40,704 bases of DNA from Methylotenera sp. (GCA_028688575.1 JAQTXW010000017.1:1-40704); one strand, 5' to 3'; counted from the first letter of the stretch, positions 1 to 7,611 are shown. Made by a program: numbers and translations. Notes: generated by a model from the sequence alone, not told the origin.

Positions 1-394
1 CGTCACCATCAAGTCCGGGTGCAATCATGGCCGCGACGTTTTCCGCGTGTATGCCGCCTATTTTTACCGAGTTAAGCCTCACCATATAACCGATGCTCTC
101 GCCATTGGCGGTATTGGTGCGAACTGCGTTCATGCTTTTTAACTTGAGTTTATCCGCGGTGCTCTGCGATATTGCAACACCCGTCGCACCCGTGTCTATC
201 AGCACGTTAACTTTATGACCATTAATGAGTGCCTCAGCACGATAGTGCCCGTCTAATCCACGTTTGAGCACTACGGTCTGATCATGGCCCAGCGCGTTCA
301 GCTTGTTTGGATTTTGAATATTATCGGCGAGGAGGTAAATGATGGCGCCTAGAATGGTCCATATTGCGATGGAAATAAAAGAGTTTTGCGTCAT
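1..394 (-). CDS. Clan AA retropepsin-like aspartic protease (C-terminus cut by the window edge)
   Basis: The visible 131 residues begin with an ATG at 394 and run off the left edge without a stop. An N-terminal hydrophobic stretch (about residues 5-23) looks like a single membrane anchor or uncleaved signal. A region rich in basic and polar residues follows, then the active-site sequence LIDTGATGVAIS near residues 68-79, which is the D-T-G-A motif of single-domain retropepsin-like proteases (TIGR02281-type, clan AA). The catalytic fold should be membrane-tethered and periplasmic and act as a homodimer; this is family knowledge, and the substrate is unknown. It follows the DUF3307 gene on the same strand after 37 bp, so co-transcription is possible. 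The family call is secure from the motif; the biological role is not known. Confidence 0.8.
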   Translation of the reverse strand, partial: MTQNSFISIAIWTILGAIIYLLADNIQNPNKLNALGHDQTVVLKRGLDGHYRAEALINGHKVNVLIDTGATGVAISQSTADKLKLKSMNAVRTNTANGESIGYMVRLNSVKIGGIHAENVAAMIAPGLDGD

Positions 395-431
395 GTCACT
401 GGGCGTTAGTTGTTAGAGTTAGTTATACGCG

Positions 432-791
432 TTAGTTAAAAGCCAGGTAGACAATTGCAAAGTAGGTGAGATGGTGTAATAGTTGATCAAATCCTAACAG
501 CATCCAAAACCATTCGCTATTGTTGGCATTAAGCTTGAATTTGAGAGCGATATTCATTTTTGCCCAGTCAATATGGTAATGGGCAATAAGGTCAAATAAC
601 GCATAACTCCATGCGTCAGTGCCTAACCAGAAATATAAAATGAGGTAGGTGCCAACGCCGTGCAGTGCTGCATGGGTTAATCCGCCCATGTGGCCGTAAA
701 TGTACTTGTTTTTATACATCCACGGGCAGGCTTGTAGTGGAAAGTCTACAAAAAAATGCTTAACAAATAAGCTGAGTAGCGCTTCAAACAT
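432..791 (-). CDS. DUF3307 family membrane protein
   Basis: A 119-residue protein with several hydrophobic segments (about residues 5-15, 39-57 and 95-118). Histidines and aspartates sit at characteristic spacings: H12 and D16 in the first helix, then the GLTHAALH motif, then the D-x-x-A-H-Y-H-x-D-W-x-K motif and a terminal FDQLLHHL. This pattern is typical of the DUF3307 family of small integral membrane proteins of unknown function; the conserved His/Asp residues could bind metal, but that is a guess. It starts 8 bp after the iscX stop codon, so the two are almost certainly co-transcribed. Its own stop overlaps a run of GTTAGTT-like repeats (405-437) that separates it from the aspartic protease gene. 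Confidence 0.75.
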   Translation of the reverse strand: MFEALLSLFVKHFFVDFPLQACPWMYKNKYIYGHMGGLTHAALHGVGTYLILYFWLGTDAWSYALFDLIAHYHIDWAKMNIALKFKLNANNSEWFWMLLGFDQLLHHLTYFAIVYLAFN

Positions 792-799
792 GAACGCGG

Positions 800-994
800 T
801 TACTCTGCTTCATCAATCCACGCTAGCTGGATGGCCTCTAAAATGCGCTCTCCGCATTTGTCTGGGCTGTCATTAAAATCTTCAAGCGCTAAAACCCACT
901 CCATCAAGTCGGTAAAGCGTATGGTTTTTGGATCAATTTGAGGGTGTTTGTCGTAAAGCGCCTCAGCAATGATCTGGCTATCAGTCCATTTCAT
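800..994 (-). CDS. iscX: Fe-S cluster assembly accessory protein IscX (YfhJ)
   Basis: A 64-residue acidic protein with the family signature throughout: [15 protein letters not shown] at the start, then [20 protein letters not shown], and the C-terminal LAWIDEAE. The length matches Escherichia coli IscX (66 residues). IscX binds IscS and iron and tunes the rate of cluster assembly on IscU; it acts in the cytoplasm. A good ribosome binding site (AAGGA, six bases before ATG) supports the start. In E. coli iscX is the last gene of the isc operon. Here it is the first gene of a short transcript with DUF3307, with no other isc gene within the visible sequence, so it must be expressed apart from iscSUA. 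The identification is confident. Confidence 0.95.
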   Translation of the reverse strand: MKWTDSQIIAEALYDKHPQIDPKTIRFTDLMEWVLALEDFNDSPDKCGERILEAIQLAWIDEAE

Positions 995-1024
995 TTGTAT
1001 TCCTTATCATTATGTCACGTGATA

Positions 1025-1030
1025 ATTATA
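1025..1030 (-). promoter_or_regulatory. Likely -10 element of the iscX promoter
   Basis: The minus strand carries a perfect TATAAT about 30 bases upstream of the iscX start, placing a transcription start near 1018 and a leader of roughly 24 bases. The -35 region is weak (ATGATT at 17-bp spacing). A TCACGTGA palindrome lies between the -10 element and the gene. Confidence 0.4.
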
Positions 1031-1146
1031 GACGCGTCGCGCATAAAAATCATGACATTCATCATCGTTGTCATTCATGCACAAAAAATCCATCAAGCTG
1101 TGCGGCGCTGCCAATGCAAGTCCTAATGGAAAGTTTAGGATAATGC

Positions 1147-1184
1147 AAAAAAAAGCCCGCAAGCTAAAAGTACACGTTGCGGGC
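1147..1184 (-). terminator. Rho-independent terminator on the minus strand with no gene upstream
   Basis: A perfect 8-bp stem (GCCCGCAA at 1155-1162 paired with TTGCGGGC at 1177-1184) is flanked on the left by eight A residues, which read as a U-tract on the minus strand. The next minus-strand gene (iscX) starts beyond it, so it must end a transcript begun within 1185-1470. Confidence 0.75.
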
Positions 1185-1250
1185 AAGGGGAGCGATTTTT
1201 GGAGATATACGCTTGAATTAACTAAAGCAATTTTTATGCCTAAAATAATT

Positions 1251-1264
1251 ATGATATTTATCAA
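1251..1264 (-). promoter_or_regulatory. FNR/ANR-like box, 9 of 10 defined bases
   Basis: On the minus strand the sequence is TTGAT-AAAT-ATCAT, one base from the FNR/ANR consensus TTGAT-N4-ATCAA. It lies upstream of the orphan minus-strand terminator at 1147-1184. A -10-like TTTAGT follows about two bases off the ideal spacing. It could control a short RNA, but the region is AT-rich and the match may be chance. Confidence 0.3.
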
Positions 1265-1334
1265 TGAGATAAGAATTTAGGTTTATTGATTTGTCTCAAA
1301 ATAACCACTATTGCAACCATACGTGCAGATTGTC

Positions 1335-1350
1335 TGGTTGATATTAACCA
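1335..1350. promoter_or_regulatory. Palindrome upstream of glyA, possible operator
   Basis: TGGTTGATATTAACCA is a palindrome with 7 of 8 matching pairs. It also contains TTGAT-N4-ACCAA, one base from an FNR box. It lies about 90 bp upstream of the predicted glyA -10 element, in a position where a transcription factor could act. No specific regulator is recognised. Confidence 0.3.
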
Positions 1351-1401
1351 ATTGAAAAATGCGCTCTGTATTTTAGTGGTTACCAAGATTATTGGCTTTG
1401 C

Positions 1402-1431
1402 TTTAAAGTTGCTGACTAGGCATGTTAAAAT
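1402..1431 (+). promoter_or_regulatory. Candidate glyA promoter
   Basis: TTTAAA (1402-1407) and TAAAAT (1426-1431) are separated by 18 bp. This would give a leader of about 33 bases before the glyA ATG. The -10 is good and the -35 is poor. Confidence 0.35.
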
Positions 1432-1470
1432 GGCATAACTCGTTTTTATTTAAATATCTGGAAATTACAC

Positions 1471-2727
1471 ATGTCACAAGCACCATTTAATTACGCAAAT
1501 ACTTTGAACCAGGCTGACCCAGCACTATGGGGCATGATTGAGCATGAGGTGGTGCGTCAGCATGAGCATATTGAGCTGATTGCCTCTGAAAACTACACCA
1601 GTCCAGCAGTGATGCAGGCGCAGGGCTCTCAGTTAACCAACAAGTATGCTGAAGGTTACCCAGGCAAGCGTTTTTATGGCGGCTGTGAATATGTGGATCA
1701 GGTGGAACAGCTGGCGATAGATCGTTTAAAAGCCTTGTATGGCGCTGAATATGCCAATGTGCAGCCGCACTCAGGCTCGCAGGCTAATCAGGCCGTTTAT
1801 TTTTCAATTTTAAAACCAGGCGATACGGTAATGGGCATGAATCTGGGTCATGGTGGTCATTTGACACATGGTTCTCCTGCTAATTTGTCAGGTAAGTTGT
1901 TTAACATTGTGCCTTATGGCCTGAACGACAAAGAAGAGATTGATTACGATGAGATGGAGCGCATTGCCGTTGAGTGCAAGCCAAAACTTTTGATAGGTGG
2001 TGCATCGGCTTACGCTTTGCGCTTTGACTGGGCGCGTATGGCTGAAATCGCCAAAAAAGTGGGGGCCTATTTCATGGTAGATATGGCACATTATTCAGGG
2101 TTGATTGCGGCTGGCGTTTACCCTAACCCTGTGCCACATGCAGACTTTGTGACATCAACAACACATAAAACGCTGCGTGGCCCTCGTGGCGGCATTATTT
2201 TAGCTAAAGCCGAGTTTGAAAAATCACTCAACTCTAATGTGTTCCCAAGCTTGCAAGGCGGCCCACTGATGCATGTGATTGCAGCCAAGGCGACAGCATT
2301 TCTGGAGGCTTCACAACCTGCATTCAAAACTTATCAGGCGCAGGTGCTTAAAAATGCACAGGCTATGGCTGAAACATTAGCTGCACGAGGCTTGCGTATC
2401 ATTTCTGGCCGTACTGAGTCACATATGTTCTTGGTGGATTTGCGTCCTAAAGGCTTAACTGGAAAAGCCGCAGATGCGGCACTTGGTTTGGCGCATATTA
2501 CGGTGAACAAAAATGCGATTCCTAACGATCCTGAAAGCCCATTTGTGACTTCTGGTATTCGAATCGGTGCGCCAGCCATCACCACGCGTGGTTTTAAAGA
2601 AGATGAAGCAAAACAGGTAGCTAACCTGATTGCAGATGTGCTGGACAACCCTGCAGATGAAGCAGTGATTGCTGCCACAAAAGCAAAAGTACATGCCTTA
2701 ACTGCACGTTTTCCTGTTTATGCCTAA
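1471..2727 (+). CDS. glyA: Serine hydroxymethyltransferase
   Basis: This 418-residue PLP enzyme interconverts serine and glycine while transferring the one-carbon unit to or from tetrahydrofolate; in a methylotroph it is a main link between C1 and amino-acid metabolism. The length fits the family (about 415-420). Seen motifs are IELIASENY near residue 36, the YPGKRFYGG segment, the HGGHLTHG region and the PLP lysine K233 in [17 protein letters not shown] seven bases before the ATG supports the start. nrdR follows after 21 bp on the same strand, a linkage common in Proteobacteria. I see no glycine riboswitch in the leader. Identification is very secure. Confidence 0.98.
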   Translation: MSQAPFNYANTLNQADPALWGMIEHEVVRQHEHIELIASENYTSPAVMQAQGSQLTNKYAEGYPGKRFYGGCEYVDQVEQLAIDRLKALYGAEYANVQPHSGSQANQAVYFSILKPGDTVMGMNLGHGGHLTHGSPANLSGKLFNIVPYGLNDKEEIDYDEMERIAVECKPKLLIGGASAYALRFDWARMAEIAKKVGAYFMVDMAHYSGLIAAGVYPNPVPHADFVTSTTHKTLRGPRGGIILAKAEFEKSLNSNVFPSLQGGPLMHVIAAKATAFLEASQPAFKTYQAQVLKNAQAMAETLAARGLRIISGRTESHMFLVDLRPKGLTGKAADAALGLAHITVNKNAIPNDPESPFVTSGIRIGAPAITTRGFKEDEAKQVANLIADVLDNPADEAVIAATKAKVHALTARFPVYA

Positions 2728-2748
2728 ACTTGTGAGCTGTGCGTCACT

Positions 2749-3195
2749 ATGAAATGTCCTTTCTGCGGTGAAGATGATACTCAGGTCATAGACTCACGCG
2801 TCAATGATGAGGGAGATTCTATTCGTCGGCGCCGCAAGTGCGGGGCGTGTGATAAACGTTTTACGACTTATGAAACCGCTGAATTACATTTGCCGCAAAT
2901 CGTCAAACAAAACGGTACGCGAGAAGACTTTAAACGTGAGAAGTTGCGGCTTTCTTTCAGTCGTGCCTTACATAAACGGCCAGTACCTACCGAGTATGTA
3001 GATAAAGCACTGGATCATATTACGCAAAAAATTCTAGCACGCGGTGAGCGGGAGGTACCTGCCCGTGATTTGGGCGAAATGGTCATGCACGAATTAAAAA
3101 TGATGGATAAAGTGGCGTATATCCGTTTTGCATCGGTTTATCGCAGTTTCTCCGATGTAGATGATTTTAGCGATGTTATTCGTGATTTAGATTAG
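2749..3195 (+). CDS. nrdR: Transcriptional repressor NrdR
   Basis: A 148-residue protein with the two parts of NrdR: an N-terminal zinc ribbon (MKCPFCG at residues 1-7 and a second C-x-x-C pair at KCGACDKRF, with the basic RRRRKC stretch between) and an ATP-cone domain (about residues 49-139, with [15 protein letters not shown]). NrdR binds ATP/dATP through the ATP cone and represses ribonucleotide reductase genes. The length matches the family. It lies between glyA and a ribD-containing stretch, the usual neighbourhood. I found no convincing pair of NrdR boxes within this window, so its targets lie elsewhere. Confidence 0.97.
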   Translation: MKCPFCGEDDTQVIDSRVNDEGDSIRRRRKCGACDKRFTTYETAELHLPQIVKQNGTREDFKREKLRLSFSRALHKRPVPTEYVDKALDHITQKILARGEREVPARDLGEMVMHELKMMDKVAYIRFASVYRSFSDVDDFSDVIRDLD

Positions 3196-3232
3196 TTTTC
3201 TTTATTAATGTTGTCCATCTTCGGGATGCTAG

Positions 3233-3610
3233 ATGAAACTGATTAAGGTAGCCACCATTGCTTTAGCGTTGTTTACATTCATACTTACACTCGCGTTCTT
3301 TACCTGGTGGGTGTTTAAAGACCCCATTGTTTTTGGTAGTGCAAAGTTTGATCAGGTCAGTTGGATTAAGCTGGCAGCAACGACCCAGAATGAGTGTAAG
3401 CGAGGGGATATGGCCTACGATTTGCAACGCAACATATTGCTCAAGGGGGCTAGGCGCGAAGCTGTGACCGCTTTGTTAGGGCGTCCAGCAATAGAGGATG
3501 AGAACGCCATTGAGTATGATCTTGGTAAGTGTATGCATGTTTACCATGGCTTACTGATTTTCTTTGATGCACAAGGCCGCCTTGTGAACAGTCGAATTTC
3601 CTCACATTGA
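3233..3610 (+). CDS. Small single-pass membrane or exported protein, possibly SmpA/OmlA-like
   Basis: A 125-residue protein not assigned to a named gene. Residues 5-30 form one strong hydrophobic segment ending in TWWVF, followed by a soluble domain of about 95 residues that would face the periplasm. The segment GDMAYDLQRNILLKGARREAVTALLGRP, then EYDLGKC and LLIFFDAQGRLVNSRI, resembles the helix-helix-strand layout of SmpA/OmlA (BamE-like) domains, where a G-x-x-R-x-x-V-x-x-L-L-G-x-P motif is common. Two cysteines (in NECKRG and LGKCMHV) could form a disulfide. It sits between nrdR (37 bp gap) and ribD (7 bp gap) on the same strand. The fold suggestion is moderate; the function is unknown. 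Confidence 0.6.
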   Translation: MKLIKVATIALALFTFILTLAFFTWWVFKDPIVFGSAKFDQVSWIKLAATTQNECKRGDMAYDLQRNILLKGARREAVTALLGRPAIEDENAIEYDLGKCMHVYHGLLIFFDAQGRLVNSRISSH

Positions 3611-3617
3611 TATTACG

Positions 3618-4736
3618 ATGAGCTCATCAAGTACTCAAGACTGGCAGTGGATGTCGCATGCGCTGCGATTGGCTGAGCGTGGCTTATATACTACGCAGCC
3701 GAACCCGCGCGTAGGGTGTGTGGTCGTCAAAAACAATCAAGTGCTGGGCGCGGGTGCGCATCTTAAGGCGGGAGAGCCGCATGCGGAGGTCTATGCCTTG
3801 CAGCAGGCGGGTGCGCAGGTGATGGGCGCTGATATTTACGTGACCCTTGAGCCTTGTAGTCATTTTGGTAAAACCCCGCCTTGTGTGGCAGCGGTGATAG
3901 CCGCAAAACCTAGGCGTGTGATTGTTGCCATGCAGGACCCTAATCCTTTGGTTTCAGGTAAGGGTATTGCCGCCCTGCGCGCGCAAGGCATTGAAGTGCT
4001 CGTAGGGGTAATGGAAACCCAGGCGCTCGCGCTGAATGCTGGGTTTGTTTCCAGAATGAAGCATGGCTTACCGTATGTGCGCAGTAAAATAGCAGCGAGT
4101 CTAGATGGCCGTACTGCGCTTAAAAATGGCAGAAGCCAGTGGATCACAGGTGAAGCGGCGCGCCTGGATGTACAGTATTGGCGTGCGCAGTCGTGCGTCA
4201 TCATGACTGGTGTCGGCACAGTGCTGGCAGATGACCCCAGTATGACGGTGCGCTTGCAACATGCCACCAGACAGCCAGTACGGGTCATTGTTGATAGCCG
4301 TCTGCAAACGCCTCTTAAAAGTAAGATGCTTGCATCTGAATCATTGCGGCAAGGGCCTGTGCTGATTGCTTATGCACACGATACACATCATCGTGCAAGC
4401 GCATTATTGCAAGCGGGTGCTGAACTTTTACATTTACCAAACACCCAGCACCCACGTGTTGATTTAGAGGCTTTAATGACACATTTAGCCCAGCGCGGTA
4501 CGAATGAGGTGCTGGTGGAGGCTGGGCAGGGTTTAAATGGCGCATTATTACAAGCGGGTTTAATCGATGCCTTGGTGCTGTATTATGCTCCTAAACTGAT
4601 GGGAGCGGAGGCGAAGGGCATGTTTGCCAACGCTGAGTTGACCGAGATGCTGCAAGTGTCTGAGTTGGTGATTGATGATGTGCGGCAGTTCGCACAAGAT
4701 ATTCGAATGCTTGCCAGACCAGTAAAATCTGGGTAA
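3618..4736 (+). CDS. ribD: Bifunctional riboflavin biosynthesis protein RibD (deaminase/reductase)
   Basis: This 372-residue enzyme carries out the second and third steps of riboflavin synthesis: deamination of the pyrimidine intermediate, then NADPH-dependent reduction of the ribosyl side chain. The N-terminal deaminase domain (about residues 8-150) has the zinc site HAE at 55-57 and the PCSHFGKTPPC motif. The C-terminal reductase domain (about 152-370) begins at YVRSKIAASLDGRTAL and contains GVGTVLADDP and VEAGQGLNGALL. The usual length is about 360-380. It follows the small membrane protein by 7 bp and is followed after 2 bp by the TatD-family gene, so 3233-5554 reads as one operon. ribE, ribAB and ribH are not in the window. 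Confidence 0.97.
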   Translation: MSSSSTQDWQWMSHALRLAERGLYTTQPNPRVGCVVVKNNQVLGAGAHLKAGEPHAEVYALQQAGAQVMGADIYVTLEPCSHFGKTPPCVAAVIAAKPRRVIVAMQDPNPLVSGKGIAALRAQGIEVLVGVMETQALALNAGFVSRMKHGLPYVRSKIAASLDGRTALKNGRSQWITGEAARLDVQYWRAQSCVIMTGVGTVLADDPSMTVRLQHATRQPVRVIVDSRLQTPLKSKMLASESLRQGPVLIAYAHDTHHRASALLQAGAELLHLPNTQHPRVDLEALMTHLAQRGTNEVLVEAGQGLNGALLQAGLIDALVLYYAPKLMGAEAKGMFANAELTEMLQVSELVIDDVRQFAQDIRMLARPVKSG

Positions 4737-4738
4737 AA

Positions 4739-5554
4739 ATGATGCTCATTGATACGCATTGTCACCTGGATGCTGCGGAATTTGACCCGGATCGTGATGC
4801 AATTGCCGTTAAGTCACTGGCACTGGAGATGTCAGCCATCGTCATTCCCGCTGTGGCTGTGAGTAACTTTGATGCAGTGATCAGGCTGTCGCAGCAGTAT
4901 GCGCATTGCCGGTATGCATTAGGTATTCACCCGATGTATGTGGAACAGGCAAGTGATCATGATGTTGCCGTGTTGGCGACCTATCTTGAGGCGAATGCGC
5001 CCGTCGCTGTGGGGGAGATTGGCTTAGATTACTTTATTAGCAGTCCTAAGCGGCATCCTGAGAATATCGCCCGCCAGATTTATTTTTTTACCGAGCAGCT
5101 TAAATTAGCGCAACAGTATCATTTACCTGTGTTACTGCATGTGCGCAGTGCGATAGACGATGTATTAAAGTATCTGCGCCGCCATCATGTGCATGGTGGA
5201 ATTGCTCATGCGTTTAACGGTAGTTTCCAGCAGGCGCAGCAGTTGATCGATTTAGGATTTAAGTTGGGTTTTGGCGGGGCCATGACTTATGCGCGGGCCC
5301 GACATATACGCGAGCTAGCGGTGAAGTTGCCCTTGACATCCATCGTGCTGGAAACTGACGCGCCAGATATTCCACCTGAGTGGCTTGGGAGCAAGGGTAG
5401 AAATAGCCCGTTAGAGCTATTGAGAATCGCCCAGATTTTAGCAGATTTAAGGCAGCTAAAATTGGCTGAAGTGCTTGATATAACGGGGCTCAATGCCGTA
5501 AAAGTGATGCCAAAACTAGCTGACTTATGCACACCAGTTAATGTGCTACTTTAA
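4739..5554 (+). CDS. TatD family metal-dependent hydrolase/DNase
   Basis: A 271-residue TIM-barrel metalloenzyme. Metal ligands are visible in order: DTHCHLD at the N-terminus, the GEIGLDY motif near residue 94, HVRSA (about residue 136), the HAFNG motif (about 155) and ETDAPD (about 203). These are the hallmarks of the TatD/YcfH/YjjV group, whose characterised members are Mg-dependent 3'-5' exonucleases. The sequence alone does not show which of the paralogues this is, so no symbol is given. The start is either 4739 or the adjacent in-frame ATG at 4742. It is the last gene before a 253-bp AT-rich spacer and most likely ends the glyA-side operon. Confidence 0.88.
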   Translation: MMLIDTHCHLDAAEFDPDRDAIAVKSLALEMSAIVIPAVAVSNFDAVIRLSQQYAHCRYALGIHPMYVEQASDHDVAVLATYLEANAPVAVGEIGLDYFISSPKRHPENIARQIYFFTEQLKLAQQYHLPVLLHVRSAIDDVLKYLRRHHVHGGIAHAFNGSFQQAQQLIDLGFKLGFGGAMTYARARHIRELAVKLPLTSIVLETDAPDIPPEWLGSKGRNSPLELLRIAQILADLRQLKLAEVLDITGLNAVKVMPKLADLCTPVNVLL

Positions 5555-5687
5555 CAAACTGAAAAAAACCTTATCAATCAAGGGTTGATTTGTAACCAAT
5601 TGATTATTAAGTGTTTTATATTAGATTAAAAAATAAGCGATTAGAAAAAACCCTTATAAATTGGTATGTTACAAAAGTGTGTCACAG

Positions 5688-5708
5688 TTATTCACAAAGT
5701 TATCCACA
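5688..5708 (+). promoter_or_regulatory. Two adjacent consensus DnaA boxes
   Basis: TTATTCACA (5688-5696) and TTATCCACA (5700-5708) both match the TTATNCACA consensus, lie in the same orientation and are separated by 3 bp. They sit in a very AT-rich 253-bp spacer about 100 bp upstream of mtnA. dnaA, dnaN, gyrB and rpmH are not nearby, so a chromosomal origin is not indicated; a DnaA-titration site or a DnaA-regulated promoter is more likely. Confidence 0.65.
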
Positions 5709-5807
5709 GATAATGTGGAGAGTATTTTTGCATTTGTTGGCTTTGCCAAAAGTCAATGTGTAAATTTATTTTTTTTAATTTAAAAAGTGTAAAAAGTTGG
5801 CTATTTT

Positions 5808-6917
5808 ATGTTAGTGAATCAACAGCATTTCCGTACCATTTGGCCCAAGTTTGATGACGGTAAGGCCATGGTTCAGGTGATAGACCAAACCCGGTTGCCA
5901 CATGTCTTTGCGGTAGCCGATATCGCAAGCCTGCAAGACATGGTGCATGCCATTAAGACCATGCAGGTGAGAGGGGCACCTTTGATCGGCGCTGCTGCAG
6001 CTTATGGCATTGCGCTTGCCATGGAAGAAAGTTGCACTGATGTGCAATTAAGCCATGCGGCAATTACATTGGTTGCTGCAAGACCTACTGCAGTGAACCT
6101 TAAATGGGCGGTGGATCGTATGCTGGCAAGGCTGCAGCCACTGCCGTTGCAGGACAGGCCGCGTGCAGCATGGGCTGAAGCAGCAGTGATATGTGATGAA
6201 GATGTATTGCTCAATCAGGCAATCGGCCAGCATGGCCTGGAGATTATCTGTCAACAGGTCAGAAGCAAAACACGTACGCTCAATATTTTGACCCACTGTA
6301 ATGCTGGCTGGTTAGCCACAGTGGATTTTGGTACTGCTTTAGCCCCTATTTATGCTGCGCGTGATGCAGGGATTAATCTCCATGTGTGGGTAGGTGAGAC
6401 GCGTCCGCGCAATCAGGGGGCAAGCCTCACCGCGTGGGAATTGGGGCAGCATGGCGTGCCGCATACCGTCATTAGTGACAATGCAGGCGGTCATTTAATG
6501 TTGCAAGGGCAGGTGGATATGGTGATCGTTGGGGCGGATCGCGTGACAGCAACGGGTGACGTTTGTAACAAGATAGGCACTTATTTGAAAGCCTTGGCCG
6601 CTTATCATGGGGATGTCACAGGTGCCAGAATCCCGTTTTATGCTGCAGTGCCTTCACCCACCATTGATTGGACGATAGAAGAGGGTGTGGCGCATATTGA
6701 GATTGAAGAGCGTCATGCAGATGAACTGATTTGGATTAGCGGCAAACTTGCCGATGGCACGATTGCAAGTGTGAATGTATTGCCGAGTGATACACAGGTG
6801 GTAAACCCCGCTTTTGACGTAACGCCTGCGAAATTTGTCACGGGGATTATTACTGAGCACGGGGTGTTTGCGCCTGATCAGTTAAGGGAAATGCTGGAGT
6901 GCAGAGAGGATGCGTGA
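5808..6917 (+). CDS. mtnA: S-methyl-5-thioribose-1-phosphate isomerase
   Basis: A 369-residue enzyme of the eIF2B/MtnA family that converts the aldose methylthioribose-1-phosphate into the ketose methylthioribulose-1-phosphate in salvage of methylthioadenosine. Visible motifs are VRGAPLIGAAAAYG near residue 50, the catalytic cysteine in LTHCNAG (about residue 165), the ETRPRNQG segment and the catalytic aspartate in VGADRV followed by GDVCNKIGTY (about residues 244-262). The length is slightly above the usual 340-365. The stop overlaps the start of the next gene (a class II aldolase) by 8 bp, so the two are translationally coupled. The ribosome binding site is weak, and the promoter presumably lies near the paired DnaA boxes. 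Confidence 0.95.
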   Translation: MLVNQQHFRTIWPKFDDGKAMVQVIDQTRLPHVFAVADIASLQDMVHAIKTMQVRGAPLIGAAAAYGIALAMEESCTDVQLSHAAITLVAARPTAVNLKWAVDRMLARLQPLPLQDRPRAAWAEAAVICDEDVLLNQAIGQHGLEIICQQVRSKTRTLNILTHCNAGWLATVDFGTALAPIYAARDAGINLHVWVGETRPRNQGASLTAWELGQHGVPHTVISDNAGGHLMLQGQVDMVIVGADRVTATGDVCNKIGTYLKALAAYHGDVTGARIPFYAAVPSPTIDWTIEEGVAHIEIEERHADELIWISGKLADGTIASVNVLPSDTQVVNPAFDVTPAKFVTGIITEHGVFAPDQLREMLECREDA

Positions 6918-7590
6918 CTTGCAGGATGCGCGTGAGCAATTGTTGGCAGTCAGTCTGGAATTATGCCAACGGGGTTTAAATCGCGGCACTTCTGGCAACG
7001 TGAGCCTGCGCCTCAATGATCGTGCTGGGAATGCTGGATTCTTAATTACCCCTTCAGGGATTGCGTCTCAAAAACTGCTGCCTGCAGATATGGTGTGGAT
7101 GGGGTTCGACGGGCAAACCTCAGGGCATTGCACCCCCTCCAGTGAGTGGCGATTTCATTTCGACATATTAAAACAAAGAACAGAGGTGAATGCGGTGATT
7201 CATACCCACAGTATGTATGCGACAGCCTTGAGCACATTAAGGCAGGATGTGCCCGCATTTCATTACATGGTTGCCGTGGCTGGTGGCGACAGCATACGTT
7301 GCGCACCGTATGCCTTATTTGGTAGTCAGCAGTTATCAGATAATGCCTTACTCGCTTTGAAAAATCGCCAAGCCTGTTTGCTGGCTAATCACGGCATGAT
7401 TGCACTTGGGCATGGTGTCGAAAAGGCGCTTGATATTGCGATAGAGGTGGAAACTTTATGCGAGCAATACCTGCATGCTTTGCAGGTGGGAAGCCCTTAT
7501 CTGCTAACGTCGCAAGAAATGCAGGAAGTGCAGGAAAAATTCAAGGGTTATGGCAACTGGGGCGAAAATAACCAGAAAAACATGGAATAA
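6910..7590 (+). CDS. FucA-like class II aldolase, predicted methylthioribulose-1-phosphate aldolase of the DHAP shunt
   Basis: A 226-residue class II aldolase/adducin-family enzyme with all FucA catalytic residues: E79 in PSSEWRFH, zinc ligands H98 and H100 in IHTHS, and H161 in ANHGMI. The segments RGLNRGTSGNVSLR and ITPSGI and the C-terminal EKFKGYG closely follow E. coli L-fuculose-1-phosphate aldolase rather than MtnB dehydratases. Overlap with mtnA by 8 bp indicates that the substrate is the MtnA product. Known mtnA-linked aldolases of this kind (Ald2 in Rhodospirillum rubrum and extraintestinal E. coli) cleave methylthioribulose-1-phosphate to DHAP and 2-methylthioacetaldehyde. The alternative is the MtnB dehydratase of the classical pathway; no mtnC, mtnD or mtnE is seen here. 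The family is certain; the substrate is inferred from context. Confidence 0.8.
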   Translation: MRDLQDAREQLLAVSLELCQRGLNRGTSGNVSLRLNDRAGNAGFLITPSGIASQKLLPADMVWMGFDGQTSGHCTPSSEWRFHFDILKQRTEVNAVIHTHSMYATALSTLRQDVPAFHYMVAVAGGDSIRCAPYALFGSQQLSDNALLALKNRQACLLANHGMIALGHGVEKALDIAIEVETLCEQYLHALQVGSPYLLTSQEMQEVQEKFKGYGNWGENNQKNME

Positions 7591-7611
7591 GTAGGCTTAA
7601 GATTCCATGTT
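7579..7611 (+). terminator. Hairpin at the 3' end of the mtnA-aldolase operon
   Basis: A perfect 10-bp inverted repeat (AACATGGAAT at 7579-7588 and ATTCCATGTT at 7602-7611) includes the last codons and stop of the aldolase. Only a short AAATTTT follows, so it may be a weak terminator or an mRNA-end stabiliser. Confidence 0.4.

Larger units (their letters stand above)
995..1470. other. Long non-coding spacer between iscX and glyA
   Basis: This 476-bp stretch separates the divergent iscX and glyA genes. I find no convincing gene: the longer reading frames lack family resemblance and ribosome binding sites, and one of them reads straight through a terminator hairpin. It holds the iscX promoter, a strong minus-strand terminator (1147-1184), an FNR-like palindrome (1251-1264), a second palindrome (1335-1350) and a plausible glyA promoter (1402-1431). 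A terminator with no gene to serve suggests a small RNA on the minus strand. Confidence 0.6.

Noticed and set aside
1010-1264. 84-residue minus-strand reading frame between iscX and glyA
   Set aside because: It reads through the perfect terminator hairpin at 1147-1184, has no ribosome binding site and no recognisable motif.
1393-1415. Sigma-54 promoter upstream of glyA
   Set aside because: TGGC and TTGC occur but with 12 bases between them instead of the required 7.
1270-1470. Glycine riboswitch upstream of glyA
   Set aside because: I could not find the conserved aptamer pattern; only short palindromes and a promoter are visible.
5555-5807. Chromosomal replication origin
   Set aside because: Only two DnaA boxes are present and dnaA, dnaN, gyrB and rpmH are absent nearby; evidence is too thin.
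6910-7590. MtnB methylthioribulose-1-phosphate dehydratase
   Set aside because: Residue patterns follow FucA along the full length and no mtnC/mtnD/mtnE genes are present nearby; the aldolase reading is preferred, though not proven.
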